From IMG/VR virus record IMGVR_UViG_3300035670_000028, positions 62,001-126,000 of that record: 64,000 nucleotides of DNA; one strand, written 5' to 3'. Positions 53,669-61,593 of this stretch are shown here, piece by piece. This DNA comes from a virus. Each line of letters opens with the position of its first letter. Position 1 is the first letter of the stretch. A program made the position numbers and the translations under genes. The notes below the pieces were generated by a model. That model saw nothing but the letters and a program-made list of their open reading frames with translations, was not told the origin of the DNA and made no database searches.

Positions 53669-54499
53669 ATGCATCATTCTGGAGCAACTTATCAATCACA
53701 CACATGGGAGCCTGTGTTAGGCGACAGCGTTGTCAACACGAATCCGGGCTGCAAGCACAAGGGATCAGAGGGAATTGTTGTAGACATTGCAGACCTCCCT
53801 AAGGACGCTGGAAAGACAGTTACCTACTGCTGCACAAACTCAGGTGACAATTGGTACAAGGGTGACTTTCTCACCAAGACGATGGATCAGCTCTCGCCTC
53901 TCGGCGGCGCTGTAACTGAGGGCGCATCCTACCACGTTCACAAGGGAGTGGGCGTCGACAGGCCCATTTATCGTCCAGGCACTCCAAAGTTCTTTCAGCT
54001 CATGACTGAGATGCGGGCTCTCACCAATGCCGGCGTCTACGTGCCGAGGAGCGGGTGGGAGTCAGAGCTCCTATCGACAGACATTGGAAGGTGGGCAACT
54101 TTTGAGGGCAAGCGTGTGCCACTCGACTTTCCCATCCTGGAGAGATCAGGAGACTGGGACGGACCCTGCGAGAAGTGCAAGGAAGAGGTCGAGGCTGAGG
54201 AGAGTGTCCTGCCCGAGGCGAAGTACAAGGGCAAGGAGGTCGAGCTCGGGAAGCCCAAGAAGGGTTCCGGAGGCAAGGCGTACGTATACGTTAGGGATGA
54301 TAAGACAGGCAATGTAAAGAAGGTCTCGTTTGGATCTTCCATGCCCGACGCCATGGGTGACTCTGACGCTGCTAAAAAGCGTCGCAAGGCTTTCGGCGAT
54401 CGACATAACTGCTCGGATAAGAAGGACAGAACGAAGCCGGGATATTGGGCATGCCGCGCGACCAAGTTCTTTGGTCGTAATATTTCAGGATGGTGGTGA
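53669..54499 (+). CDS. Virion-associated protein with C-terminal basic domain
   Basis: 276 residues. An N-terminal KOW-like region (LGDSVVNTNPGCKHKGSEGIVVDIADL) leads to a central domain, then VLPE|AKYKG, a possible cleavage site. A C-terminal module follows (KKVSFGSSMPDAM...AFGDRHNCSDKKDRTKPGYWACRATKFFG) of a type common in marine myovirus structural genes. It heads the late transcription unit. Confidence 0.6.
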   Translation: MHHSGATYQSHTWEPVLGDSVVNTNPGCKHKGSEGIVVDIADLPKDAGKTVTYCCTNSGDNWYKGDFLTKTMDQLSPLGGAVTEGASYHVHKGVGVDRPIYRPGTPKFFQLMTEMRALTNAGVYVPRSGWESELLSTDIGRWATFEGKRVPLDFPILERSGDWDGPCEKCKEEVEAEESVLPEAKYKGKEVELGKPKKGSGGKAYVYVRDDKTGNVKKVSFGSSMPDAMGDSDAAKKRRKAFGDRHNCSDKKDRTKPGYWACRATKFFGRNISGWW

Positions 54500-54502
54500 C
54501 AC

Positions 54503-54958
54503 ATGCCTCGTCGAGCAGCACAAACAGCCGCGGTCAAGAAGCCTCGTAGAAGCTCTTCTAAACCCAAGCAGAAGAAGTCGACAGGTGGCGACTGCTACGA
54601 AGCAGCCGCTAACTTCATCATGCGCAGATCGACACTGCACATGATGTCAGGCGGTAAGGTGGGCGGAAGCGCCGAAGAGGTTGCGAATTTCATCGTTGTT
54701 CACGCTGAGGTGATGGGTCAGGGCCCACTCGAGGGAACATCATTCGGTCACGCTTTCGTTATTGATACTGCATCTGACACGGTGATCGATCAGTCCAACG
54801 GTAGAGACATCAGACTTCCTAGAATGATTTACTACGCGATCGGCGCAATTGAGGAGATAGGCAACTATCACGAGTACACGCCGGAAGAGGTCATGGAGAA
54901 CCTCATCAAGTACAAGCACTATGGCCCCTGGGATCTCAAGACCTCCAGTGGACTTTGA
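54503..54958 (+). CDS. Cysteine-peptidase-like / papain-fold-like protein
   Basis: 151 residues. A basic N-terminus precedes GDCYEAAANFIMRR, FIVVHAEVMGQGPLEGTSFGHAFVIDTASDTVIDQSNGRDIRLPR and YTPEEVMENLIKYKHYGPWD. Cys in DCY, His in GHAF and Asp in VIDQ are in the order of papain-like catalytic triads. The substrate is unknown, and prohead maturation or envelope attack are both possible. Confidence 0.55.
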   Translation: MPRRAAQTAAVKKPRRSSSKPKQKKSTGGDCYEAAANFIMRRSTLHMMSGGKVGGSAEEVANFIVVHAEVMGQGPLEGTSFGHAFVIDTASDTVIDQSNGRDIRLPRMIYYAIGAIEEIGNYHEYTPEEVMENLIKYKHYGPWDLKTSSGL

Positions 54959-54970
54959 GGAGAACCTGTG

Positions 54971-55351
54971 ATGGACAAGGACAACATTTTTACGATGGCC
55001 TCTGTGAAGGGTGCCTCCGTTAGCGCTGATGATCTCGCGACTGCTGAGGAAGCGCTGGCGGGTGCAGAAGTGTCTGAGGCTGTGTACGAGCGAGTCAGGC
55101 GTGCAGTTCGAAAGACGCTGAGAGAGGACATCGGTAAGGTGTGGATGGACTACGGTCACTATGGCAGTGACACTGACGCGCCTCCCGACCACGACACATC
55201 CTCCTGGTCTCCCTTGGATGACGTTGAGGACGACGCGCGAGAAGTTCTCTCAGCACCCTATGTGAGTAGGAATAGGACAGTGGAGGCGAAGCTCCGTCTC
55301 AGAATTCGTGCAATCATGAAAGAGTCTAATCACCGCAGCAGGAAGTCATGA
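54971..55351 (+). CDS. Protein with C-terminal tag helix
   Basis: 126 residues. VYERVRRAVRKTLRE|DIGKVW is tag-like near the centre, and TVEAKLRLRIRAIMKE|SN repeats the pattern at the C-terminus. Acidic elsewhere. GAGGAGAACC precedes ATG 54971. Another probable capsid-directed protein. Confidence 0.55.
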   Translation: MDKDNIFTMASVKGASVSADDLATAEEALAGAEVSEAVYERVRRAVRKTLREDIGKVWMDYGHYGSDTDAPPDHDTSSWSPLDDVEDDAREVLSAPYVSRNRTVEAKLRLRIRAIMKESNHRSRKS

Positions 55352-56850
55352 GACATCCTTTTAGCGAGACTCGTCTATCTGAGACGAAGTGGATTCGAAC
55401 CTTTGCACGGAGCACACAGTCCAGTGAGCTCGTGTGGCATCGTGATCGAGAGGACAGAATTGTTCGGGTTGTTGAGGGAAGCGGCTGGATGCTCCAGATG
55501 GATGGACAGCTCCCGATAGACCTCAAGCCTGGATCCATTCACAGGATTCCTGCTCGATCTTGGCACCGCGTGATCATGGGTGAGAGCGCATCTGGTCTCA
55601 CTGTGCTCGTTGAGAAGCTGAAGAAGGGTGATAAGGTAAAGGTCGACGGCAAGAAGGCAACAGTCAAAGTGCCTGACGGTCGAGGAGATCTTATCGGTGT
55701 GGACTTCGACGACCCTGATGACATGGAGATGGTTCCCTCGAAGGACGTCAAGAAGCTCAAGGAAGATAAGATAGGTTTTGGAAGCTATGATACCTGGTCT
55801 GATCCAAGTGTGGCTTTCAAGGACAGCGACCTCAATGTTACAGACAAAGCGCAGAAGTTCGCCATGCTTATGGACAAGGTCGCTGAGGAGCTGGGTCTAC
55901 CTGAGCCTGTGATCACGAGCGGCCTGCGCCCGCCAGATCGTCAAGTAAAAGCGATGCTAAATCTCTGGAAGAACCACGGATCGCAGTACGTGATCGATCT
56001 CTACGCTCAGAAGTGCAAGAGCTGCAGCGACGCTGCAGGACAGGTTGCTGAGGAGTTGGTCGCTCTTTGGGATGAGAACAAGATTCCTCTACTTGGTGGT
56101 GTGCCCAAGAGTGTTTTTAAGCAATCCATGGAAATAGTTGCAGGCAGTCCTATTTCTGAGCACCAGAACGGCAACGCGCTAGACTACGGTATCAAGACAA
56201 ACCCGGGTGACAACATCAAGAGAATGGTCGACCACATAGGAGGGAAGGGACTCGCCACGTACGAGCTTATCGATGAGACGCAGGGCCAGGCCCCACACTG
56301 GCACGTCAGCGTCTACTCAATTACGCCTTCGGGCATCAAGTACTTGGAGACACCAAACATGTCAGAGGCCAAGAAGAAAAAGATGCCGGGCGAGCCTGAG
56401 TATTACGTTGGCGACAAGTCAAAGAAGACCAAGAGCAACAAGCAGATGGCGCAGGAGATCAATAAGTGTGCCAAGGAGCCTCGTCCCAAGAGCTGCTACG
56501 ACGAGTGGTCTGCCGACAAGACGTACAAGAAAAAGAAGAATGAGTCAGCTGACCTGGTGGATGATGTGCTCGACGAGGCGCTCGACGACATGTTAGACGA
56601 TATCCTGACAGAGAAGATCAGCGAGAAGACCAGGAAGACGCTCAAGAAGAAGGCTGAGAAGGCCAACATGCCCCTCGGAGCGCTCACAGGCGTGTATAGG
56701 AAGGGACTTGCAGCGTGGCTCTCAGGACACAGACAGGGAGTGTCTCAGCATGCCTGGGCAATGGGAAGAACGAACAGTTTTATAAGGGGCGGCAAGGCTC
56801 GCAAGGTTGACAAGTCAGAGTGGAAAAAGGTCCAGAAGCACAGGAAGTGA
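55348..56850 (+). CDS. Multidomain protein: cupin, M15-type peptidase and DUF5872-like end
   Basis: 500 residues. A cupin-type barrel runs to about residue 95 (RIVRVVEGSGWMLQM, LKPGSIHRIPARSWHRV). A KOW-like charged linker (KKGDKVKVDG) is followed by a zinc D,D-peptidase-like domain (VITSGLRPPDRQV, SEHQNGNALDYGI, APHWHVSVY), which supplies the HxxxxxxD and HxH ligands of family M15. An acidic stretch with DILTE|KISE|KTRK precedes a final domain (LGALTGVYRKGLAAWLSGHRQGVSQHAWAMGR) of the DUF5872 type. It could cut peptidoglycan on entry. Confidence 0.7.
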   Translation: MRHPFSETRLSETKWIRTFARSTQSSELVWHRDREDRIVRVVEGSGWMLQMDGQLPIDLKPGSIHRIPARSWHRVIMGESASGLTVLVEKLKKGDKVKVDGKKATVKVPDGRGDLIGVDFDDPDDMEMVPSKDVKKLKEDKIGFGSYDTWSDPSVAFKDSDLNVTDKAQKFAMLMDKVAEELGLPEPVITSGLRPPDRQVKAMLNLWKNHGSQYVIDLYAQKCKSCSDAAGQVAEELVALWDENKIPLLGGVPKSVFKQSMEIVAGSPISEHQNGNALDYGIKTNPGDNIKRMVDHIGGKGLATYELIDETQGQAPHWHVSVYSITPSGIKYLETPNMSEAKKKKMPGEPEYYVGDKSKKTKSNKQMAQEINKCAKEPRPKSCYDEWSADKTYKKKKNESADLVDDVLDEALDDMLDDILTEKISEKTRKTLKKKAEKANMPLGALTGVYRKGLAAWLSGHRQGVSQHAWAMGRTNSFIRGGKARKVDKSEWKKVQKHRK

Positions 56851-56851
56851 C

Positions 56852-57163
56852 ATGAGCAAGCACCTGAGACAGCTTATACGTGAGGAACTGCGTCGCCAGC
56901 AGCTCAATGAGTCAAAAATTGAAGCCGGCGCTGAGTACGATCGGACAAAGGAAGCACCGAAGAGGGCATTTGAGGCCATCCTGAAGCGAAAAGCCGCTGA
57001 GATGGGACCTAACATGCTCGGCCAGATGCGCCCAGGATCACCGGATCACCTGCGGCTCATCGAGGACGCGCTGGATGAGGCAGGAATTGCTGACGCAGGC
57101 CTTCGGGGGCTCATCAGTGGCCCTTTCAAGATGATACCACCCCACTTCCTGCTTCGAATCTGA
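56852..57163 (+). CDS. Tag-bearing small protein
   Basis: 103 residues. MSKHLRQLIREELRRQQLNE|SKIEAG has the tag and a clear LNE|S site. The helical body KRAFEAILKRKAAEMG and HLRLIEDALDEAGIADAG is unknown. The ATG lies one base after the upstream stop. Confidence 0.6.
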   Translation: MSKHLRQLIREELRRQQLNESKIEAGAEYDRTKEAPKRAFEAILKRKAAEMGPNMLGQMRPGSPDHLRLIEDALDEAGIADAGLRGLISGPFKMIPPHFLLRI

Positions 57164-57183
57164 TATTTGCCCGCTGAGAAGTG

Positions 57184-57190
57184 ATATTTA
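57184..57190 (+). promoter_or_regulatory. ATATTTA late-type promoter box
   Basis: ATATTTA 32 bases before ATG 57223, with TGGAG between. Confidence 0.6.
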
Positions 57191-57222
57191 GACCGGTGTA
57201 CAACTGATTGGAGTGCTTTAAG

Positions 57223-57891
57223 ATGAGGAATCGCTCTTCTAACACAGCAGAGACAAGGAAGATGCGCGATCTGCGCCTCTCCATCCGCCGCGCAATCAAA
57301 GAGTGCGGCATGGATGACACAATGCCCCACCCAGACGACTCAGCGATGATGTCCGATGAGCCCGCAGAGATGCACGGTCCCGAAGAGACAGGTGCCTTCG
57401 ACGCGCCTGACGAGGAGCATCCCGGCTACATGCTGCTGGGCAACCTGAAGAAGCTAGCAGTCAAATCTGCTGAGCTGGCTGATCTCGCATCACCCTGGGA
57501 TGATGCCGAGCCCTGGATTGAGAGCAAGGTGAACTCTGCAGCACAGCACATCGACGCGATCCACGACTACATCATGTACAGCGTCCTCGATCAGGACTTC
57601 GATGCCGAGGGGCACGAGGACATGATGCATGAGTGCGGCGAGATGATGGGCGACATGATGACAGAGCCTATGGGCCGCAATATGGGTGATGGCGGTCCTG
57701 CGACGATGGCACGGGGCCAGCTGTTCCAGATCGCTAAGAAGTCACAGTCACTTTCCGATCGGCTCACAGACGCTGACACCCTTCCGGAGTGGCTGCAGTC
57801 GAAGGTCGCCATGGCGTACCAGACGATCGCGACTGTAAGCGATTATCTCGACTACAAGATGATGAGAAATGACAGCGGTGATCCTGTCTAG
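57223..57891 (+). CDS. Tag-bearing protein with duplicated helical domain
   Basis: 222 residues. MRDLRLSIRRAIKECGMDD is the tag. Two related four-helix units follow: GNLKKLAVKSAELADLASPWDDAEPWIESKVNSAAQHIDAIHDYIMY and GQLFQIAKKSQSLSDRLTDADTLPEWLQSKVAMAYQTIATVSDYLDY. A Met/Gly/Asp-rich linker joins them. Similar WxxSKI...I..V.DYL units occur in structural proteins of marine myoviruses. Confidence 0.6.
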   Translation: MRNRSSNTAETRKMRDLRLSIRRAIKECGMDDTMPHPDDSAMMSDEPAEMHGPEETGAFDAPDEEHPGYMLLGNLKKLAVKSAELADLASPWDDAEPWIESKVNSAAQHIDAIHDYIMYSVLDQDFDAEGHEDMMHECGEMMGDMMTEPMGRNMGDGGPATMARGQLFQIAKKSQSLSDRLTDADTLPEWLQSKVAMAYQTIATVSDYLDYKMMRNDSGDPV

Positions 57892-57901
57892 GAGACATGA
57901 A

Positions 57902-58471
57902 ATGACGAAGCTTACTAAGACACAGCTACAGAGAGTAATCAAGGAGGAGCTAGCTGCTGTTCTCTCCATGGACACACTTCCCTTGTCGTTGGAGTCGGGC
58001 ATGGGCGCCGACGTCTCCCTTGAGGAGGAGATGATGGGCCTTCTCGCTTGTCTCCGCTGCGCAGGTGTGTGGTTCCACGCCGCGCACCACGTCACGAAGG
58101 GCACGGGCTTCATTGGCGACCACAAGGATCTGTATGGAGAGATCTACGGCGCTCTCAATGACGACTACGACGGCGCAGCTGAGAAGGCTGTGGGTCTCAC
58201 TGGCAACGAGGACGTTGTCTGCCCACACTCAGTCATGGCCTTGGCGATCGACAAGATGGGCAAGTACCCCTCACCCTCAGGCGCCTCCGCGGCCTCAATT
58301 GCCTCGACGGGCCTCGAGATCATGCGTGACCTGAACGATCACGTTGAAACAGTCTTCAAGAATCTTGAGGAGACAGGCCAGCTTGCACTAGGACTCAATG
58401 ACTTCCTCGCTGCCGCTGCCAACGACTACACGAAGTACATTTACCTCCTTCAGCAGAGAGCAAAGGGATGA
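57902..58471 (+). CDS. Tag-bearing Dps/ferritin-like protein
   Basis: 189 residues. MTKLTKTQLQRVIKEELAAVL is the tag. The body contains VWFHAAHHVTKGTGFIGDHKDLYGEIYGALNDDYDGAAEKAVGL, which follows the Dps ferroxidase segment position by position. The first His, second His, later Asp and the Glu in AE are kept, while the usual Asp after the second His is Tyr. Dps proteins bind DNA and oxidise iron. A capsid-loaded Dps-like protein could protect or organise DNA, or act on entry. Confidence 0.7.
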   Translation: MTKLTKTQLQRVIKEELAAVLSMDTLPLSLESGMGADVSLEEEMMGLLACLRCAGVWFHAAHHVTKGTGFIGDHKDLYGEIYGALNDDYDGAAEKAVGLTGNEDVVCPHSVMALAIDKMGKYPSPSGASAASIASTGLEIMRDLNDHVETVFKNLEETGQLALGLNDFLAAAANDYTKYIYLLQQRAKG

Positions 58472-58474
58472 ACT

Positions 58475-59251
58475 ATGTCAATAAGTGACTACATACACAA
58501 GAGAATGTTGAAGCATGCCGGTCTGCTCAGTGAGAGTGCCACCGCTGAGAACTATAAGAAGGAGTGGGAGACTGCATTCAATCAGTACAGTGATCTCTAC
58601 AAAGATCTAAATCAAGTAAGACCTCGTGGAGTGAGCATGCAGAACATGTCAGTCGAGGATCTCAACGCTGAGATCGAAGACATGCGAGAGAGAATAAGTG
58701 CAAAGATTGCTGCGAAAGAGGCCGGCCTACCTGATCCTGAAGAGGAGTACAATAGACAGGGTGGCTACGGACAGTACGAGTCAAAGGGAACGAAACTGTC
58801 TCGCGGCAGCCTGCAGCAGATCATCAAGGAAGAGGTGTCTCGAGTCCTCTCTGAGATGGAGATCGTCAATGCGGACTCGGGAGAGATTCTCACAGTCGAT
58901 AAGCTCCCACCAAAGTATGCCGGCCGCCTAACGAAGGCTGACGGCTACGATGCCCTCTACGATCCGGACTTTGAGGCGCTGCGAAAGGATCTCACTCTTG
59001 ATCCAGATACCGCACTGGATATGCTCGAGGAAGAGGCCGCAGAGATGTACGGAGATGTCCAGGGTGACCTAGGCACCGCGATCGATATGGCCATGGGCCT
59101 CAAGATGTCGTTCCCCAAGGAGTGGGCAGCAGCGCTCACCACCAGAAGAATCAAGGACATGTACTACGATGACATGGGACCAGACGGTGGTCCTGAGTAC
59201 GATTCTCTGGACGATGCGTTGGCACGGTTCCTCGCAGAGCGCATGGGATGA
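58475..59251 (+). CDS. Protein with two tag-like segments
   Basis: 258 residues. MSISDYIHKRMLKHAGLLSE|SATAEN at the start, and KLSRGSLQQIIKEEVSRVLSE|MEIV near residue 115, a full internal tag with LSE sites. The C-terminal acidic domain ends LDDALARFLAERMG. It looks like two precursor modules in one chain that a prohead protease could separate. Confidence 0.6.
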   Translation: MSISDYIHKRMLKHAGLLSESATAENYKKEWETAFNQYSDLYKDLNQVRPRGVSMQNMSVEDLNAEIEDMRERISAKIAAKEAGLPDPEEEYNRQGGYGQYESKGTKLSRGSLQQIIKEEVSRVLSEMEIVNADSGEILTVDKLPPKYAGRLTKADGYDALYDPDFEALRKDLTLDPDTALDMLEEEAAEMYGDVQGDLGTAIDMAMGLKMSFPKEWAAALTTRRIKDMYYDDMGPDGGPEYDSLDDALARFLAERMG

Positions 59252-59266
59252 TTTATACAATAGACA

Positions 59267-59273
59267 ATACTTA
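59267..59273 (+). promoter_or_regulatory. ATACTTA late-type promoter box
   Basis: ATACTTA 41 bases before the ATG at 59315. The leader contains AAAGGG. Confidence 0.55.
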
Positions 59274-59314
59274 TAGCCAGTGATATCTCGATAAATTATC
59301 TGAAAGGGTTAACA

Positions 59315-60361
59315 ATGCGTCTTACAGAGAGCCAGCTTAGATCGATTATCAGAAGAGCAGTCCTTCTCAACAGTAGAATAAGTGAGGGAACAGACGATGC
59401 AGTCGATCCTGCTGTTTCAGATAATATTAAGAAGGGACTAGATATAACTGCAGGTCCTTCTGATGTTATCAAGTATCTCAACGGCCCGGGAGTAGATCCT
59501 CGTGTGAGAGCTGTTCTTTCCATGGGATCAAAAGATGGTGAACCCGGCGATGAGAAAGCTTCACCAAAGACAACTAGTGTAAAGATCGGCAGTCTAATAC
59601 CCACACAGCGAGAGATTGAGCTTACAAAGTCCATTTCATATCCTCTCTCTAGTGTTAAGTCAATGAAGAAGATGTCAAGTGGTGGAACACAGCGTGTGGG
59701 ACCTCCTGGGAATGATTTTATCGTTATCAACGGAAATTTGATTATCGATGGTCACCATCGCTGGTCTTCACTATTCGCTGCTGCAGGACCCGATGCAGAG
59801 ATCGCTGCAATCGACTTAGGAATGCCTGAGTCGAGCGCCGCTGAAGTTTTAGCTGCAGTGCAGGTCGCGATCGCTTCTACACTTAAGGGTGGCGAGAAGG
59901 TACCTGAGGCAAAAGCAGGGGGTAAGAATATTCTTGGCCAAAGTGCTGATGGAATCAAGTCTCTCATTGAATCTTCCGTGGGTGAAACAACAGAGGCAGG
60001 AGAGCTCCTTTCAGACGATTTTGTTAAGCAATGCATGGAAGACGAAAAGCTTTCAAAGCACTTGGGAATTTCTGACGCCGGTGCAGATTCTGTTGAGTCT
60101 GCACGTGAAGCCATTATTGGTAAGGTTTCTGAATTTCTTTCTCAAATGAACCAGCCAGCAGATGGCTCACCTCCCCGCGTAGACATGCCACAGATTGATA
60201 AGGCGGGCGGTGGTGTAAAGGGTGTTATGAACGCGCTAGCGTCTGGAGATGTCAACTATAAGCCGCCCTTTGTCTCAAAGGAGTCTAGAACGCGCCCAAG
60301 AAATGATGATCAGATCGTCCTCGAGCGCTGGCAGAAGCTGGCCGGCCTGATTAAGGGCTGA
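59315..60361 (+). CDS. Tag-bearing ParB/Srx-like protein
   Basis: 348 residues. MRLTESQLRSIIRRAVLLNSRISE|GTDD is tag plus site. Later, IGSLIPTQREIELTKSI and VINGNLIIDGHHRWSSLFAAAGPDAEIAAIDLG carry the DGHHRW signature of the ParB/sulfiredoxin fold, which includes nucleases and CTPases. The C-terminus VLERWQKLAGLIKG is of the common LAGL type. A packaged enzyme of this fold is inferred. Confidence 0.65.
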   Translation: MRLTESQLRSIIRRAVLLNSRISEGTDDAVDPAVSDNIKKGLDITAGPSDVIKYLNGPGVDPRVRAVLSMGSKDGEPGDEKASPKTTSVKIGSLIPTQREIELTKSISYPLSSVKSMKKMSSGGTQRVGPPGNDFIVINGNLIIDGHHRWSSLFAAAGPDAEIAAIDLGMPESSAAEVLAAVQVAIASTLKGGEKVPEAKAGGKNILGQSADGIKSLIESSVGETTEAGELLSDDFVKQCMEDEKLSKHLGISDAGADSVESAREAIIGKVSEFLSQMNQPADGSPPRVDMPQIDKAGGGVKGVMNALASGDVNYKPPFVSKESRTRPRNDDQIVLERWQKLAGLIKG

Positions 60362-60362
60362 G

Positions 60363-60369
60363 ATATTTA
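60363..60369 (+). promoter_or_regulatory. ATATTTA late-type promoter box
   Basis: ATATTTA three bases before the GTG at 60373, which implies that transcription starts inside the gene. It may instead serve a slightly later start or the next gene. Confidence 0.4.
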
Positions 60370-60372
60370 GCT

Positions 60373-60711
60373 GTGGAAGCTCACCTGTATACATATAGGG
60401 CACATGTGAGTGCCGTGTACGACGGTGACACGCTGACTGCTGACATTGATCTGGGCTTCTCTGTCGTGCTCCGTAGACAGTCCATTCGTCTCGCGCGTAT
60501 TAATGCGCCCGAGGTGAGGGGCACGTCAGCTGAGATGGGAATTAGAAGCAGGGACGCCCTTAGGGACCGCGTCCTCGGCAAGGACGTCCTACTGCGCACA
60601 ATCAAGGACTCACGCGAGAAGTACGGCAGGTGGCTCGGCGAGGTGTGGGTAGATGGCGTGTGTGTGAACGACTGGCTCCTTTCAGAAGGACTCGCTTTAA
60701 AATACACCTGA
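60373..60711 (+). CDS. Thermonuclease-like (SNase) protein
   Basis: 112 residues. VSAVYDGDTLTADIDLG, IRLARINAPEVRG, SRDALRDRVLGKDVLLRTIKDSREKYGRWLGEV hold the catalytic Asp, Arg and Glu positions of staphylococcal nuclease. No signal peptide is present, unlike secreted homologues. It may degrade host DNA. GTG start. Confidence 0.85.
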   Translation: MEAHLYTYRAHVSAVYDGDTLTADIDLGFSVVLRRQSIRLARINAPEVRGTSAEMGIRSRDALRDRVLGKDVLLRTIKDSREKYGRWLGEVWVDGVCVNDWLLSEGLALKYT

Positions 60712-60729
60712 TACCGGACCGGGCGCACG

Positions 60730-60736
60730 ATATTTA
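60730..60736 (+). promoter_or_regulatory. ATATTTA late-type promoter box
   Basis: ATATTTA 40 bases before ATG 60777, with TGAGGAGG as ribosome binding site. Drives the two lysis-type enzymes. Confidence 0.6.
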
Positions 60737-60776
60737 GCCTCGTAAACTCTCTATTTGCGGTATGAGGAGGCTTATC

Positions 60777-61589
60777 ATGAACCTGGGCATATGGGTGGAT
60801 GATCCTGTGAAGGACGTTCAGACGTCAAAGTTCTGGGATAGCGTCAAGGAGCACGGCTTCACGACAGCTGCACTCATGCTTGAGAGCTCGAGTGATGGAT
60901 TTGATCCCAAGTATAACGAGAGGACACTCGAGCTTGTGAAGGGAAGGGCACTGATTCGTGACATCGAGCTGGTGCTCACCGTGTGGCCCGAGCCCAACAG
61001 GAAGTACCTGCAGGAGTTTGAGGCGAAGATCGGAAGGCTGCTGTCCGCGTCAGGTGCTGCAGGCCTCGAGTTCGACTGCGAGGGCAACTGGCTGAAGTCG
61101 AAGGTGAGAGGCTTCTCTTCACTTGACAAGGCAGGCGATGAGCTCGTTGCAGTTTTCAGCAGGGTCTCAGACAAGCACGAAGTGCGGACAGAGCTCACGA
61201 CATATCCCTATCACGCAGAGAACAGTCGCGCCGCCGATGTCGCGCCGCACTGCAACAGGATCCTCCCGCAGGCATACAGCGTCAGGGGAAGGTCCGAGGG
61301 TGAGGTGCCCTGGGATGACAGGCTGGGCCCTGGAAACATGCAGAGACTGACTCTGGATAGGGCTCTGCAGGTTCCAGGTGTCGGAGGCCATGGTGGACCA
61401 CTCGTCTCATGCGCCCTCGCTGCCTACGATCAGGAGTGGCCTGGACACACAGGCGAGGAGGCGATGAGGGTCGCTTACGACGCCGCTATGAAGTACAACC
61501 CAATGGAGATCAGATTCTGGAGCTCCAAGTGGGTGTTCGGTGTGAAGGCTAACGGATACGCTTCGAGATTCATAAAAGGAATTAGGTGA
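60777..61589 (+). CDS. TIM-barrel glycosidase-like protein
   Basis: 270 residues. NLGIWVDDPVKDVQTSKFWDSVKEHGFTTAALML, AAGLEFDCEGNW and ILPQAYSV...MEIRFWSSKWVFG follow a beta/alpha barrel with an acidic pair (EFDCEG) where glycosidases place catalysis. It is directly upstream of an amidase, so a cell-wall role is likely. The exact family is not certain. ATG 60777 has GAGGAGG; an upstream in-frame ATG at 60762 is less likely. Confidence 0.55.
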   Translation: MNLGIWVDDPVKDVQTSKFWDSVKEHGFTTAALMLESSSDGFDPKYNERTLELVKGRALIRDIELVLTVWPEPNRKYLQEFEAKIGRLLSASGAAGLEFDCEGNWLKSKVRGFSSLDKAGDELVAVFSRVSDKHEVRTELTTYPYHAENSRAADVAPHCNRILPQAYSVRGRSEGEVPWDDRLGPGNMQRLTLDRALQVPGVGGHGGPLVSCALAAYDQEWPGHTGEEAMRVAYDAAMKYNPMEIRFWSSKWVFGVKANGYASRFIKGIR

Positions 61590-61593
61590 CAAT

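Noticed and set aside
57163-57169. ATATTTG near the end of the gene at 56852
   Set aside because: The last base deviates, and a perfect ATATTTA lies 20 bases downstream before the same gene.
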